Shown piece after piece: positions 1 to 11,244 of a stretch of DNA of 64,000 nt. Source of the DNA: Bradyrhizobium sp. AUGA SZCCT0283 (lineage in GTDB: Bacteria > Pseudomonadota > Alphaproteobacteria > Rhizobiales > Xanthobacteraceae). Location: contig NZ_JAFCLU010000001.1 of assembly GCF_018130385.1 (NCBI RefSeq), forward strand, positions 496,001 to 560,000, in the 5' to 3' direction. Below the pieces are notes generated by a model that worked only from the letters and a program-made list of their open reading frames with translations, searched no databases and was not told the origin of the DNA. Every line of letters begins with the position of its first letter. Within the stretch, counting starts at the first letter, position 1. A program made the position numbers and the translations under genes.

Positions 1-83
1 GGGTCCTTCCAGCCGGTGAACAGGTTTTTCAGATTCCATTCGCTCTGGCCGTGCCGCACGAGCACGAGAAGACGGTCGCTCAT
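1..83 (-). CDS. gpmA: 2,3-bisphosphoglycerate-dependent phosphoglycerate mutase, N-terminal fragment (cut by window edge)
   Basis: Only the first 27 codons are present, read leftwards from an ATG at 81-83. They encode [17 protein letters not shown] and continue toward the LFTGW segment. The RHG triplet holds the catalytic histidine that is phosphorylated in the histidine-phosphatase fold, and the wording matches cofactor-dependent phosphoglycerate mutase, which interconverts 3- and 2-phosphoglycerate in glycolysis. It follows dapB by about 33 bases on the same strand, so the two are probably co-transcribed. The rest of the gene lies outside the window. Confidence 0.88.
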   Translation of the reverse strand, partial: MSDRLLVLVRHGQSEWNLKNLFTGWKD

Positions 84-116
84 TGAAAGGATTTCCGTTT
101 TTCGTTTCGGATGGGA

Positions 117-932
117 TTAGAAATCGGTCAGGCCGAGCACGTCGGCCATGGTGTAGAAGCCGGGCTTCCTGCCGTGCGCCCATAGCGCGGCTTTCACGGC
201 GCCTTGCGCGAACATGGTCCGGTCCTCGGCGCGGTGGGTCAGTTCGATGCGCTCCATGGCGCCGGCGAAGATCACGCTGTGATCACCGGTGACGGTGCCG
301 CCGCGCAAGCTCGCAAAGCCGATATCGCCCGGCCGGCGCGCGCCGGTATTCCCGTCGCGGCCACGGTCCGAATGGGTATGCAGATCGACGCCGCGGCCGG
401 CGGCGGCGGCTTCACCGAGCAGGAAGGCGGTGCCCGATGGCGCGTCGATCTTGGCCCTGTGATGCATTTCGAGGATTTCGATGTCGAAGCTTTCGTCCAG
501 CGACTGCGCGACGCGCTTGACCAGCGCGGCGAGCAGATTGATGCCGAGGCTCATATTGCCAGATTGCACCACCACCGCGCGCGACGTGACGCTCTTGATC
601 ACGGCCATGTCGGACACCGACAGCCCGGTGGTTCCGACAATGTGCACGAGGCCGCGTTGGGCGGCGATCGCGACGTTGGCGATGGTGGCGGCGGGCACGG
701 TGAAATCCAGAATGCCGTCGGCATCGGCCGACAGCGTCCACAGGTCGGCCGAAAGTTTGACGCCATTCTCCGGCAATCCCGCGAGCACGCCGGCATCCTT
801 GCCCAGCAGTTCCGAGCCCGGCGCTTCCAGCGCGCCGGCCAGCACCGCGCCCGGCGTATCCGAAATGACGCGCACCAGCGCGCGGCCCATCCGGCCGCCG
901 GCCCCCGCAACGATCAATCGCATATCGGCCAT
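117..932 (-). CDS. dapB: 4-hydroxy-tetrahydrodipicolinate reductase DapB
   Basis: This cytoplasmic enzyme reduces hydroxy-tetrahydrodipicolinate with NAD(P)H in the diaminopimelate/lysine pathway, which supplies peptidoglycan cross-links. The 271-residue product opens with the Rossmann motif GAGGRMG (residues 10-16). It has GTTG near 101-104 and the family signature [15 protein letters not shown] from about 155, which includes the catalytic histidine and lysine. The ATG at 932 is preferred because the open frame extends 17 codons further upstream but the conserved fold starts at MRLIVAG, and 271 residues is the usual length. gpmA follows closely on the same strand. Confidence 0.96.
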   Translation of the reverse strand: MADMRLIVAGAGGRMGRALVRVISDTPGAVLAGALEAPGSELLGKDAGVLAGLPENGVKLSADLWTLSADADGILDFTVPAATIANVAIAAQRGLVHIVGTTGLSVSDMAVIKSVTSRAVVVQSGNMSLGINLLAALVKRVAQSLDESFDIEILEMHHRAKIDAPSGTAFLLGEAAAAGRGVDLHTHSDRGRDGNTGARRPGDIGFASLRGGTVTGDHSVIFAGAMERIELTHRAEDRTMFAQGAVKAALWAHGRKPGFYTMADVLGLTDF

Positions 933-1009
933 GGCTTTACCTCTGAACGGGGTATAGCCGGGGCAGGCTGTTCCGGCAACCAATCAGGGCCCGCCACGCG
1001 TCCGGCCCC

Positions 1010-1312
1010 TCAGGGCTGCGGGCCATCATAGCCTTCGATGATGATGAGATCGGCGACCGAATGCGGCAGCCGCACCTTGATGTTTTCCTGGTATTCCGGC
1101 GAGTGGTAGCAGGCCAGCGCTGTCTCATAGTCGGGAAATTCGATCACCACATTGCGTGAGCGGCTTTGGCCTTCGATGGCCGTGAATTTGCCGGCACGCA
1201 CGACGAAGCGCCCGCCGAATTTCTTGAAGATGGCCGGGTTGGCCGCGGCATAGGCCTTGTAGCCTTCGTCATTGTGCACGTCGACACGCGCGATCCAGTA
1301 TCCCTTGGCCAT
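1010..1312 (-). CDS. DUF1330 family protein
   Basis: A 100-residue protein beginning MAKGYWIARVDV, with the pattern of the DUF1330 family: a small ferredoxin-like alpha/beta fold related to dimeric alpha-beta barrels, including the segment FGGRFVVRAGKFTAIEG and a C-terminal LIIIEGYDGP. The biochemical role of the family is not established. It lies between pyrF and dapB, all on the minus strand, 23 bases after pyrF, so co-transcription with pyrF is likely. No signal peptide or membrane segment is visible. Confidence 0.85.
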   Translation of the reverse strand: MAKGYWIARVDVHNDEGYKAYAAANPAIFKKFGGRFVVRAGKFTAIEGQSRSRNVVIEFPDYETALACYHSPEYQENIKVRLPHSVADLIIIEGYDGPQP

Positions 1313-1335
1313 CTCACTCTCCGTTTCTTGTTTCG

Positions 1336-2049
1336 CTACCTTGCCAACGCCTGTTTGATTTCCGCCTGAATGGCGTCCGCCGCCGCCTTGGGATCGGCGG
1401 CTTCCGTAACCGGCCGTCCGACCACCAGATAGTCCGCGCCGGCGGCGATGGCGCGCGCCGGCGTCATGATGCGCTTCTGGTCGCCGGTCGCCGCACCCGC
1501 CGGGCGAATGCCTGGTGTCACCAGATTCATCTGGTGACCGACGATCTTGCGCAGCGCCGCCGCCTCTTCCGGCGAGCTGACGAGGCCGTCGACGCCGAGC
1601 ACCTGCGCCTGCTGCGCGCGCGCTTCCACCAGGTCGGAGACGTTGAGGCGGTAGCCCGCGGCATGCAGATCGCCGTCGTCATACGACGTCAGCACGGTGA
1701 CGGCGAGAATCTTCAGGCCCGATCCGGCGCGCGCCTCGACCGCGGCCTTCATGGTCTGCGGATAGGCGTGCACGGTGAGGAAGGTCGCGCCAAGCTTTGC
1801 GACGCTCTCGACGCCGCGCGCCACCGTGTTGCCGATGTCGTGCAGCTTGAGATCGATAAAAACCTTCTTGCCGGACTTGGCCAATTGCTGCGCCAGTGGC
1901 AATCCGCCGGCATAGGCCAGTTGATAGCCAATCTTGTAGAAGCTCACGCTGTCACCGAGCCGCGCAATCAGCGCTTCCGCCTCGGCCACCCCGGGCAGAT
2001 CGAGCGCGACGATCAGGCGGTCCTTCGGAGCGATTACGGCTGGCTGCAT
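1336..2049 (-). CDS. pyrF: Orotidine 5'-phosphate decarboxylase PyrF
   Basis: Catalyses the last step of UMP synthesis, decarboxylation of orotidine monophosphate. The 237-residue TIM-barrel protein shows the active-site signature [12 protein letters not shown], with Asp66, Lys68 and Asp71 as the charged catalytic cluster. The C-terminal phosphate-binding part reads TPGIRP and later YLVVGRPVT. Length is typical of the short bacterial class. It starts 6 bases after the stop of the flavin reductase gene upstream, so these genes probably form one transcript. Confidence 0.96.
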   Translation of the reverse strand: MQPAVIAPKDRLIVALDLPGVAEAEALIARLGDSVSFYKIGYQLAYAGGLPLAQQLAKSGKKVFIDLKLHDIGNTVARGVESVAKLGATFLTVHAYPQTMKAAVEARAGSGLKILAVTVLTSYDDGDLHAAGYRLNVSDLVEARAQQAQVLGVDGLVSSPEEAAALRKIVGHQMNLVTPGIRPAGAATGDQKRIMTPARAIAAGADYLVVGRPVTEAADPKAAADAIQAEIKQALAR

Positions 2050-2055
2050 GTCACC

Positions 2056-2634
2056 TCACATCATGCGTTGGGAAACGTCGATCAACTGCCGCACCAGCGC
2101 TTTCAGCGCCTCGCTGTCGGCAGCATTCTTCAGCCGGTCCATCTCGTCATAGGCATCGTCGGCAAACGACAATGCGAACTGGTTCGGGATCACCTGGGCA
2201 TGGCAGGCCGACAGGATCAGCCGCAGCGCGGCCAGCGCGCGGGCGCCGCCGAGCCGCCCGCCGGAGGCGGAGGCGATCGCAAACACCCGCTCGCGAAATA
2301 CCTGCCCGCGGGTCTCGTGCGCGTCCTGCACCCGGCTCACCCAGTCGATGGTGTTTTTCACCAGCGCCGGCACCGAGGAATTGTACTCCGGCGTCACGAT
2401 CAGCACGCCATGATGGCCCGCCATCATGCGCTTCAGATTGACCGCGTGCTTCGGCACGCCGGACTTCGCCTGCAGGTCGCCGTCATAGATCGGCAGCGGA
2501 AAATCGCCGAGCGAGATCCGGGTGATTTCGGCGCCTTGCTGCGCCAGTGCATGCGCGGCAACGGCCGCCAGCTTCGCATTGAGCGAGCCGGTGCGGAGCG
2601 ATCCCGGGATCACGAGGATTTTCACTGCGGACAT
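2056..2634 (-). CDS. NADPH-dependent FMN reductase family protein (ChrR/azoreductase-like)
   Basis: A 192-residue flavodoxin-fold protein. The N-terminal loop IPGSLRTGSLN is the FMN phosphate-binding motif of the NADPH-dependent FMN reductase family, and LIVTPEYNSSVPALVKNTIDW is the second flavin-binding segment. Family members reduce FMN, quinones or chromate; the substrate here cannot be read from the sequence. It is cytoplasmic, with no signal peptide. It sits upstream of pyrF with a 6-base gap. Confidence 0.88.
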   Translation of the reverse strand: MSAVKILVIPGSLRTGSLNAKLAAVAAHALAQQGAEITRISLGDFPLPIYDGDLQAKSGVPKHAVNLKRMMAGHHGVLIVTPEYNSSVPALVKNTIDWVSRVQDAHETRGQVFRERVFAIASASGGRLGGARALAALRLILSACHAQVIPNQFALSFADDAYDEMDRLKNAADSEALKALVRQLIDVSQRMM

Positions 2635-2683
2635 ATGTCAGAAATCGCGTTCAGGACGAACCCGCGCGACAGCGCAGGGGAGC

Positions 2684-3286
2684 TCAGCCCTTGCGATACA
2701 CCCAGACCCGCGCGGGCGGAAGATTCATCCAGATCCGCTCGGAGGCTTCTGTGGACACACCCGGCAGCGATTTCGGGATCGGCGGCGCGACCGAATAGGT
2801 GAACTGCACGAAGGGGGCGCCGGGCGCGAGCGCCAGGAAGGCGTCGCGGATCAGTTTCAGACGCGTCAGCATCGGTTTGGTCACCAGCGGCAGGCCGGAG
2901 ACCACGGCCGAGGCCGGCGCATCCAGTACCTCGCCGAGCGAGTCGCGCAGCGCATAGGCATCGCCCTGCACCACCTTGGCCTGCGGATAGCGGTCGCGCA
3001 GCAGCGCACAGAATCCGGGATTGTACTCGACCAGCACCAGCCGCTTCTGGTCGACGCCATGTTCGATCAGCGCATTGGTGATTGCCCCGGTCCCCGGTCC
3101 GAGCTCGATCACCGGTCCTTTGGAATCGACGTCGACATATTGCGCCATGGTCCGGGCGAGCAACTTGCTCGACGGCATCACCGCACCCATGTGCAGCGGC
3201 TTTTCGATCCATGAACGAAGGAAGCGAACCTCATCGTCCAGACGGAGAGGTTTCTTCAACGCACGCACGGACGATTGCAAAGGCAT
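2684..3286 (-). CDS. pmtA: Phospholipid N-methyltransferase (PmtA-like, SAM-dependent)
   Basis: A class I SAM methyltransferase of about 200 residues with the cofactor motif IELGPGTGAITNALI near residues 60-74 and a following VLVEYNPGFC acidic segment. The N-terminal FLRSWIEKPLHMGAVMPSS is characteristic of rhizobial PmtA and related rRNA-dimethylase-like proteins that methylate phosphatidylethanolamine toward phosphatidylcholine. A TTG nine codons upstream (3313) is a possible alternative start; the ATG at 3286 was chosen. Bradyrhizobia carry several pmt paralogues, so exact substrate preference is uncertain. Confidence 0.8.
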   Translation of the reverse strand: MPLQSSVRALKKPLRLDDEVRFLRSWIEKPLHMGAVMPSSKLLARTMAQYVDVDSKGPVIELGPGTGAITNALIEHGVDQKRLVLVEYNPGFCALLRDRYPQAKVVQGDAYALRDSLGEVLDAPASAVVSGLPLVTKPMLTRLKLIRDAFLALAPGAPFVQFTYSVAPPIPKSLPGVSTEASERIWMNLPPARVWVYRKG

Positions 3287-3496
3287 GTCGCTACCAGGCG
3301 GGACCGCTAACAAAGCGGGGGATGTCAGAAAACAGTCATAAACACGTATAGGTCGACGGGTTTGTGGTCAAGCCAAACGGTAACGCGCTAGGTCCGCCAA
3401 AGCGCCGACGATCTGGCGATAAGACGCTGTGCAAGCTGAATGAATCATGACTGCGAGGGCGAGAACTGCGCTTCGCGCAGCTCGCGTTCGCGCGGG

Positions 3497-4627
3497 TCAG
3501 GAGCCCGCGCGGTTGCCGAAGAAGTCCTTGACCTTGGTGAAGAAGCCCGCCGCTTCCGGCTGGGTGGCGCCGGACGACAATTTTTCGAACTCGGCCAGCA
3601 GTTCCTGCTGTTTCTTGGTCAGATTTTGCGGCGTTTCGACCATAACCTGGACATACATGTCGCCGGTCTGGCGCGAGCGGAGCACCGGCATGCCTTTTGA
3701 TGCAATGCGGAAACGGCGGCCGGACTGCGTCCCGGCCGGTACTTTCACCTTGGTCTTGCCCTTGTCGATGGTCGGGACCTCGAATTCGCCGCCGAGCGCG
3801 GCGGCGACCATCGAAATCGGAACCCGGCAATGCAGATCGGCGCCATCGCGCTGGAAGAATTCGTGGGTGGCCAGCGACAGGAAAATATAGAGATCGCCGG
3901 GCGGCCCGCCGCGGACGCCGGCCTCGCCTTCGCCGGCCAGGCGGATGCGGGTGCCGTCCTCGACGCCCTGCGGGATGTTGACCGACAGCGTCCGGTCGCG
4001 CGTCACCCGTCCCGAGCCCGAGCAGTTCGGGCAGGCGTCCTCGATCATCTGGCCGCGGCCCTGACAGCCGGGGCAGGTCCGCTCCAGCGTGAAGAAGCCC
4101 TGGGCTTGCCGCACGCGGCCAGCGCCGCCGCAGTGCGAGCAGGTCTTCGGCTTGGTGCCGGCCTTGGCGCCGGTGCCCGAACAGGGTTCGCAGGTGACCG
4201 AGACCGGAATCTCGATCTGCGCAGTCTTGCCCTGAAAGGCTTCCTCCAGCGTGATTTCCATGTTGTAGCGCAGGTCGGCGCCACGCTCGCGTCCACCGCT
4301 GCGCCGCTGCCCGGCCATGCCGAACAGGTCTTCGAAAATATCGGAGAATGACGAGGCGAAGCCGGCGCCGAAGCCGGGACCGCCGCCGCCCATGCCCTGC
4401 TCGAACGCGGCATGGCCGTAGCGGTCATAGGCGGCGCGCTTCTCGCCGTCTTTCAGGACCTCGTAGGCTTCGTTGATTTCCTTGAAGCGGACTTCGCTGG
4501 TGGCATCGCCCGGATTCTTGTCCGGATGCCATTTCATCGCGAGCTTGCGGAACGCCGCCTTGAGCTTGGACTCGTCCGCGTTCCGTTCGACTTCCAGGGT
4601 TTCGTAATAGCAGCGCTTGGTGGACAT
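3497..4627 (-). CDS. dnaJ: Molecular chaperone DnaJ (Hsp40)
   Basis: Co-chaperone that delivers substrates to DnaK and stimulates its ATPase. The 376-residue protein has the complete class A layout: J domain with HPD at residues 34-36, a Gly/Phe-rich linker containing [13 protein letters not shown], four CxxCxGxG zinc repeats ([32 protein letters not shown]), then the C-terminal substrate-binding domain. It lies 144 bases downstream of dnaK on the same strand and is probably expressed from the dnaK heat-shock promoter. Confidence 0.98.
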   Translation of the reverse strand: MSTKRCYYETLEVERNADESKLKAAFRKLAMKWHPDKNPGDATSEVRFKEINEAYEVLKDGEKRAAYDRYGHAAFEQGMGGGGPGFGAGFASSFSDIFEDLFGMAGQRRSGGRERGADLRYNMEITLEEAFQGKTAQIEIPVSVTCEPCSGTGAKAGTKPKTCSHCGGAGRVRQAQGFFTLERTCPGCQGRGQMIEDACPNCSGSGRVTRDRTLSVNIPQGVEDGTRIRLAGEGEAGVRGGPPGDLYIFLSLATHEFFQRDGADLHCRVPISMVAAALGGEFEVPTIDKGKTKVKVPAGTQSGRRFRIASKGMPVLRSRQTGDMYVQVMVETPQNLTKKQQELLAEFEKLSSGATQPEAAGFFTKVKDFFGNRAGS

Positions 4628-4771
4628 CAGTCAAACCCGCCCGAAATTCATCTTCATGCCGCAGGCACGCTCAATAGAAAGATGCAGCCTTCGGCTTAAA
4701 GAAAAATGACCCCCACCCATCGAACGCAAGCCGCGCGCTCTTTTGGATGAGGGTCATGATCGAAAGCCCGC

Positions 4772-6673
<1,902 letters not shown>

Positions 6674-6778
6674 GGTCCTCATATCCTTCTTGTTGCGGCA
6701 GGTTGGCTGGGCCCTGGACGGCGCACCTAACCGAACCCCCAACGATCAAATACTCGCGATATTGCGACGGTGAGCCTC

Positions 6779-6806
6779 ATATAGGAGGGGGGGTCGGGCC
6801 TGCAAG
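6779..6806 (-). promoter_or_regulatory. RpoH (sigma-32)-type promoter of dnaK
   Basis: On the minus strand CTTG (6803-6806) is followed by exactly 17 bases and then CCTATAT (6779-6785). This matches the alphaproteobacterial heat-shock consensus CTTG-N17-CYTATNT. It predicts a start of transcription around 6770 and a leader of about 95 bases before the dnaK ATG. The assignment rests on the motif and its position only. Confidence 0.72.
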
Positions 6807-7260
6807 GACCGAGCGCAAGCTTAGGGCCTGAAAAGGCTGACGTTTGAAAGATTGTGTCAGGCCGGGGCGGCGGCGCATCAGTGCCTGGAGCGGCGTTAAG
6901 AAATCGGCAAGGCCGCGGATCGCAGGCCGCTGCCCTCTCGCCGCCGGAGCGCTGCGCAGCACTGCGGCTCCCTCCCCATCGAAGGCCCGGCCGCCGTGGG
7001 AAGGGACGCGGTATTTGGCCGCTGGAAGCGCCTCAAAAAGAGCCCGGATACCGGGCAGAATCCCGCAAAATGGCCGACATATCGGACCGTAACGGTGGAA
7101 CGGACCCCTACCCTGCCCTGTTGCAGGGACATCAAAACCGCTAAAAGCGGGCCGACTGGAACGACCCCTGTCGTGCCCCAAGGCTCCAAGATTCCACCAG
7201 AGATTCCTAGCTGCATCGTCGGACCACTGAACGGCCCCATGCAAACCCGGTAGATCCTCC
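6807..7260. other. Intergenic space between dnaK promoter and the next gene
   Basis: About 450 bases with no convincing gene. Open frames on the minus strand here (for example 6777-7415) show no recognisable domain and composition unlike neighbouring proteins. Short hairpins occur, such as CCTG-CCCTGTTG-CAGG near 7110-7130 and CCGC-TAAAA-GCGG near 7139-7150. The upstream control region of the secreted-protein gene at 7261 should lie in its right part, but I could not identify a clear promoter. Confidence 0.5.
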
Positions 7261-8211
7261 ATGAAGCTACTTCGATACTTCGCTGCGGTTGCCCTGATTG
7301 TTTCCGCCAATTCTACCGTGTTTTCTTCTGCGTTCGCCGCCGACCCGGTCTTCCCGCCGGGCGCCAGGGTGGGCATGACGCCCCTGGTCGGCCTCAACAA
7401 GGCCAGAACATTCATCGGCTTCGAGACCGAGGATCAGGGGGTCAAGGTCCTGATCGCTGACCTCCCCGCCGAGGCCTATGGCGAGGTCTCCAATGCCTTC
7501 AAGGCCAACCCGGGCGGCACCGGCGGCATCAAGCCGGAGAGCATCGAGACCGCGGCCGGGCTCGCCTACTACACCGTCGAAAACGCCAAGGACGGCGCCA
7601 CCAATGTGCGCCGCTATTCGATGATCCTGCCCGGCCCCACCTTCTCCGGCTATGTCGCCGTGCAGGTGCCCGAAAACGCTTCCAGGATCTATACCGACGA
7701 CGCCATCCGCCAGATGTTCGCTTCCGCCGTGATCCGCAACGAGGTCCCAGTCGAGGAGCAGCTCGGGCTGATGCCGTTCAAGATCAGCGAGCTCTCCAGC
7801 TTCAAGAACATCCGCACGCTGGCGCCGGGCGCAGCCCTCATTCTCTCCGACGGGGACGAAAAGACCGGCTTCGAAGCCGCGCCCTTCATGATCATCGGCC
7901 TGATCGGCTCGACGGCGGCTTCGCCGGACGATCGCGGCCGCTTCGCCCAGCAGATCGCGACCACCATCCCCGGCGTGCGCGACGGCAGGATCACGATGTC
8001 GGAGCCGGTCCGCATCGATGGCCAGCCCGGCTACGAGACCCGGATCGACGCCACCAGCGGCAAGAACAATACGCCGGTCACCATCGTGCAATGGCTGCGG
8101 TTCGGCGCCCAGACCTCGATGCGCATCATCGGCTCTTCGCCGCGCGACGACTGGACCAAGGCCTTTCCACGCTTCCGCGCGGTGCGCGACGGAATTCATC
8201 CGCGTGGCTGA
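7261..8211 (+). CDS. Secreted protein of unknown function
   Basis: A 316-residue protein with a classical signal peptide: basic MKLLR, hydrophobic core AAVALIVSAN, and a probable cleavage after SAFA near residue 26. The mature part begins DPVFPPGARVGMTPL. It has no catalytic motif that I recognise; the pattern suggests a soluble periplasmic alpha/beta protein. It probably has its own promoter, since dnaK diverges from it. The start codon has no strong Shine-Dalgarno sequence, but the signal peptide supports it. Confidence 0.72.
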   Translation: MKLLRYFAAVALIVSANSTVFSSAFAADPVFPPGARVGMTPLVGLNKARTFIGFETEDQGVKVLIADLPAEAYGEVSNAFKANPGGTGGIKPESIETAAGLAYYTVENAKDGATNVRRYSMILPGPTFSGYVAVQVPENASRIYTDDAIRQMFASAVIRNEVPVEEQLGLMPFKISELSSFKNIRTLAPGAALILSDGDEKTGFEAAPFMIIGLIGSTAASPDDRGRFAQQIATTIPGVRDGRITMSEPVRIDGQPGYETRIDATSGKNNTPVTIVQWLRFGAQTSMRIIGSSPRDDWTKAFPRFRAVRDGIHPRG

Positions 8212-8311
8212 TCCGGAAATTTGCAGGGCGCGCCGAATTTTCGGGCTTTCGTTCGTACACAAATGGAACTAGCTTTTCCGCGTCGGGTTTCAACAACCGG
8301 GGAGAAGCATC

Positions 8312-9025
8312 ATGTTTACTCGCAGGCTGGTTCTGACAGGTCTCGGCGCGACGTCCGTCGCTGCCCTCGTCCCAGGCGCGCTCTGGGCCGCGCCGATCAA
8401 GCCCGATGACGCTTCCGCGCTGCTCGTCATCGACGTGCAAAACTGTTTCCTTCCCGGCGGCAGCCTCGCGGTCAAGGACGGCGAGCAGGTCGTTCCAATC
8501 ATCAACCGCATCGCCAAGGGCTTTGCCAATGTCGTGATAACACAGGACTGGCACACCGCGGACCATGTCTCGTTCGCGACATCGCATTCCGGCAAGAAGC
8601 CGTTCGAGACGGTCAGCCTGCCCTACGGCAAGCAGGTGCTGTGGCCCGATCACTGTGTGCAGGGGACCGAAGGCGCGTCGCTGTCGAAGGACCTGGCGAT
8701 CCCGCATGCCGGGCTCGTCATCCGCAAGGGTTTCAACAAGAACGTGGACAGCTATTCGGCCTTCACCGAGGCCGACGGCAAGACCACGACGGGGCTCGCC
8801 GCCTACCTGAAGGCACGCAAGGTGAAGCGGGTGTTCCTCGCCGGCCTCGCCACCGACTACTGCGTGGCATGGAGCGCGCTCGACGCGCGCAAAGCGGGCT
8901 TTGAAACCTATGTCATCGAGGACGCTTGCCGCGGCATCGACTTGCAGGGTTCGCTCGCCAAGGCCTGGGCCGACATGACCAAAGCCGGCGTCAAGCGCAT
9001 CCAGTCGAGCGATATCGCGGCTTAA
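8312..9025 (+). CDS. pncA: Nicotinamidase/pyrazinamidase with N-terminal Tat-like signal
   Basis: Isochorismatase-fold amidase that converts nicotinamide to nicotinate for NAD salvage. The triad is visible as Asp41 (LLVIDVQN), Lys139 (VIRKG) and Cys184 (ATDYC). Metal ligands are Asp79/His81 (QDWH) and His114 (WPDHC). Unlike usual cytosolic PncA, the protein starts MFTRRLVLTGLGATS followed by a hydrophobic stretch ending ALWA, a twin-arginine-like leader that suggests export. The 237-residue length fits a normal enzyme plus about 27 leader residues. Confidence 0.9.
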   Translation: MFTRRLVLTGLGATSVAALVPGALWAAPIKPDDASALLVIDVQNCFLPGGSLAVKDGEQVVPIINRIAKGFANVVITQDWHTADHVSFATSHSGKKPFETVSLPYGKQVLWPDHCVQGTEGASLSKDLAIPHAGLVIRKGFNKNVDSYSAFTEADGKTTTGLAAYLKARKVKRVFLAGLATDYCVAWSALDARKAGFETYVIEDACRGIDLQGSLAKAWADMTKAGVKRIQSSDIAA

Positions 9026-9052
9026 CGCCGTATCCTCTTGCAGAGGTCCGGG

Positions 9053-9895
9053 ATGTCCGACCTGACGGCTCCGTCCGCGTTCGAGTTGGCCCGTCGTGCG
9101 CCGTCACAGCGCACGGCGGGGCTTATTTCGGGCATGACCGGTTACCGTGAAACAGCGCATGGCCGGTTTTCCCAGCGCGAAACCGCATCGCTGGTGGCAC
9201 CCCTGATCATCAGCTTCGGAACGCCGTTCCTGATCGCGCTCGGGCGCCAGCCCGATGCCGCCGACCGCCAGCCGAGCTTCGCCGCCGGGCTTTACGCCGG
9301 CCCGGTCCTGATCGAGTCCGACGGCGGCGCCGAATGCGTGCAGGTGGATTTCACGCCGCTGGGTGCCTACCGCTTCTTTGGCAACGCCGTCGTCGATCTC
9401 GCCGCGCGCATGGTCGAGATCGGCGACGTGCTGGGCCGCGAAGGCCGGCAACTGCGCGAGCGGCTTGGTGCGACTTCCGGTTGGCAAAACCGTTTCGATC
9501 TGGTCGAGGATTTTGTTGCTGATCGCGCCAACCACCTGCCGTCGCCCGAGATCGAATTCGCCTATCGAAGATTGGCGCGCACGGCGGGTGGAGCGCGGAT
9601 CACCGCGCTCGCGAAAGAGATAGGCTGGAGCCGCAAGCACCTGGTGAACCGTTTTCGATCCGAACTCGGTCTCGCGCCGAAGCCGGTTGCCCGGATCATG
9701 CGTTTCCATCGCGCCTGTCGGCTTGCACAAACAGGAGAAGCGCGCGGCTGGGCCGGGGTTGCGGCCGAGAGCGGTTATGCCGACCAGGCGCATCTCGCCC
9801 GCGAATTTTCAACTCTTGCCGGCGAGCCGCCAACGGCCTGGGCCCGCCGGCTGGCGCTGACCGACAGCCGCCTGATACGCCCGCTGGACGCCTAG
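9053..9895 (+). CDS. AraC family transcriptional regulator
   Basis: About 280 residues. The C-terminal third carries both helix-turn-helix units of the AraC/XylS fold: ITALAKEIGWSRKHLVNRFR near the first recognition helix, then GVAAESGYADQAHLAREF and the closing GEPPTAWARR. The N-terminal part is an AraC-type sensor region of unknown ligand. The ATG at 9053 is chosen over a TTG five codons upstream. It is 27 bases after pncA and upstream of the VOC gene, which it may control. Confidence 0.86.
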   Translation: MSDLTAPSAFELARRAPSQRTAGLISGMTGYRETAHGRFSQRETASLVAPLIISFGTPFLIALGRQPDAADRQPSFAAGLYAGPVLIESDGGAECVQVDFTPLGAYRFFGNAVVDLAARMVEIGDVLGREGRQLRERLGATSGWQNRFDLVEDFVADRANHLPSPEIEFAYRRLARTAGGARITALAKEIGWSRKHLVNRFRSELGLAPKPVARIMRFHRACRLAQTGEARGWAGVAAESGYADQAHLAREFSTLAGEPPTAWARRLALTDSRLIRPLDA

Positions 9896-9977
9896 TTTGA
9901 TCTGGTAAAAAATCTTCAAGCCGACGCGGCCGCGCTCGCCCATATTGGCGGGGCAGCTCTCAGCAAGGAGGTTTGCT

Positions 9978-10403
9978 GTGACCCATCAAAATGAGACCGA
10001 AGCGCCGCGCATCTATCCGACGATGCGCTGCCGGGATACCGAGGCCATGATCGGCTGGCTGAAGGAAGTGGTCGGCTTCACCGAGCGCGTCGTCTACCGC
10101 AACGGCGACACGGTACACCATGCCGAACTTGCCTACGGCCCCTCGCTGCTGATGCTCGGCCAATGCCACGATGACGAATACGGCAAACTTGTCGGCGACA
10201 TCGGCGGTCGCCGCACGGATGCGCTCTACGTCGCCGTCGACGATCCGGACGGGCTGCACGCCAGGGTCAAGGCATCAGGCGCCAGGATCGAGATGGCGCT
10301 GCACGACACGGATTATGGCAGCCGCGACTTCGCCTGCCGGGATCCGGAAGGCAATCTCTGGAGCTTTGGCACGTACCGGCCGAAGGCGGACGAGAAGCCA
10401 TAG
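9978..10403 (+). CDS. VOC (glyoxalase/bleomycin-resistance fold) family protein
   Basis: A 141-residue single-module VOC protein: RIYPTMRCRDTEAMIGWLKEVVGF at the N terminus and RDFACRDPEGNLWSFGTY at the C terminus, typical of glyoxalase-like proteins. The GTG at 9978 is chosen because AAGGAGG lies six bases before it (9965-9971); an upstream in-frame TTG has no such site. It follows the AraC gene on the same strand. The substrate is unknown; antibiotic binding or small-molecule isomerisation are family possibilities. Confidence 0.85.
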   Translation: MTHQNETEAPRIYPTMRCRDTEAMIGWLKEVVGFTERVVYRNGDTVHHAELAYGPSLLMLGQCHDDEYGKLVGDIGGRRTDALYVAVDDPDGLHARVKASGARIEMALHDTDYGSRDFACRDPEGNLWSFGTYRPKADEKP

Positions 10404-10421
10404 AGCGTTTTCGAAGCCGGC

Positions 10422-11027
10422 TCAGCTCGCGACGTCGGTCGCCGGCGCGGCCTTCGCGCCGCCCTTGGAAACGGCGACCAGCGCCGGGCGCAGCACGCGC
10501 TCGCCAATCATGAAGCCGGCCTGCACGACCTGGACCACCGTCCCGGACGGAACGGACGGATCGGGCACTTCGTACATCGCCTGCTGGAAATTGGGATCGA
10601 ACTTTTCGCCCGACGGATCGAACTTCTTGACGCCGTTCTTCTCCAGCGTGTTGAGCAGCGAACGCTCGGTCAGTTCCACGCCCTCGATGAAGGCCTTGAT
10701 GCCGGGATCGGCGGTCTCCCGGGCTTCGGGTGGAATGGCGTCGAGCGCGCGCTGCAGATTATCGGCGATATCGAGAATGTCGCGCGCGAAACCGGTGATG
10801 CCGTACATCTTGGAATCGGCCACCTCACGCCTGGTGCGCTGGCGCAGGTTTTCCATTTCCGCCAGCGTGCGCAGCATCTTGTCCCGCGACTCGGCCAGTT
10901 CCCTGGTCAGCGCCTCATTCGATCCTTCCTCGGGATCGTCGGGCATGATGTAGGGTTTTGAGACCACGGGCTCGCCGGTCTGGGCCGGGTTCACCGCATC
11001 ATCATTCGGCCGGTTGGGATCGGTCAT
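10422..11027 (-). CDS. grpE: Nucleotide exchange factor GrpE
   Basis: Releases ADP from DnaK in the chaperone cycle. The 201-residue protein has a charged N-terminal tail, a long helix ([26 protein letters not shown]) and the C-terminal beta domain with [19 protein letters not shown] followed by [23 protein letters not shown], the GrpE signature. It lies 217 bases downstream of hrcA on the same strand, the usual alphaproteobacterial hrcA-grpE pairing, with a dispersed repeat in the gap. Confidence 0.97.
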   Translation of the reverse strand: MTDPNRPNDDAVNPAQTGEPVVSKPYIMPDDPEEGSNEALTRELAESRDKMLRTLAEMENLRQRTRREVADSKMYGITGFARDILDIADNLQRALDAIPPEARETADPGIKAFIEGVELTERSLLNTLEKNGVKKFDPSGEKFDPNFQQAMYEVPDPSVPSGTVVQVVQAGFMIGERVLRPALVAVSKGGAKAAPATDVAS

Positions 11028-11115
11028 AAGACTGCCTTCTCAAAAAACGGATCTGGTTCGATGGGGATTTGCTGCCGGGGATATCGTGCTTTAGGGGCCG
11101 AAAATCAAGCTTTCC

Positions 11116-11211
11116 ATAGCGTTTTCGAGCGAAGTGGGTACCGGTTCGCATAGCAATCAAGCTTGCGCAGATTGCGTAGACTTATCTGCGGTAGAAAACG
11201 CGTCAAAACAA
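11116..11211 (+). repeat. Dispersed intergenic repeat, family C, copy 1
   Basis: Begins ATAGCGTTTTCGAGCGAAG, continues TGGGTACCGGTTCGC and ends AAAACGCGTCAAAACAA. The same outer segments occur in reverse orientation at 17868-17925, where the middle 40 or so bases are missing. It fills the hrcA-grpE gap. No coding potential is apparent. Confidence 0.75.
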
Positions 11212-11244
11212 GAACGTCCGGGATTGGGGCCCTATTCGGGCCGA

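Noticed and set aside
1534-2802. 422-codon plus-strand frame opposite pyrF and the FMN reductase
   Set aside because: Antisense shadow covering two recognised genes.
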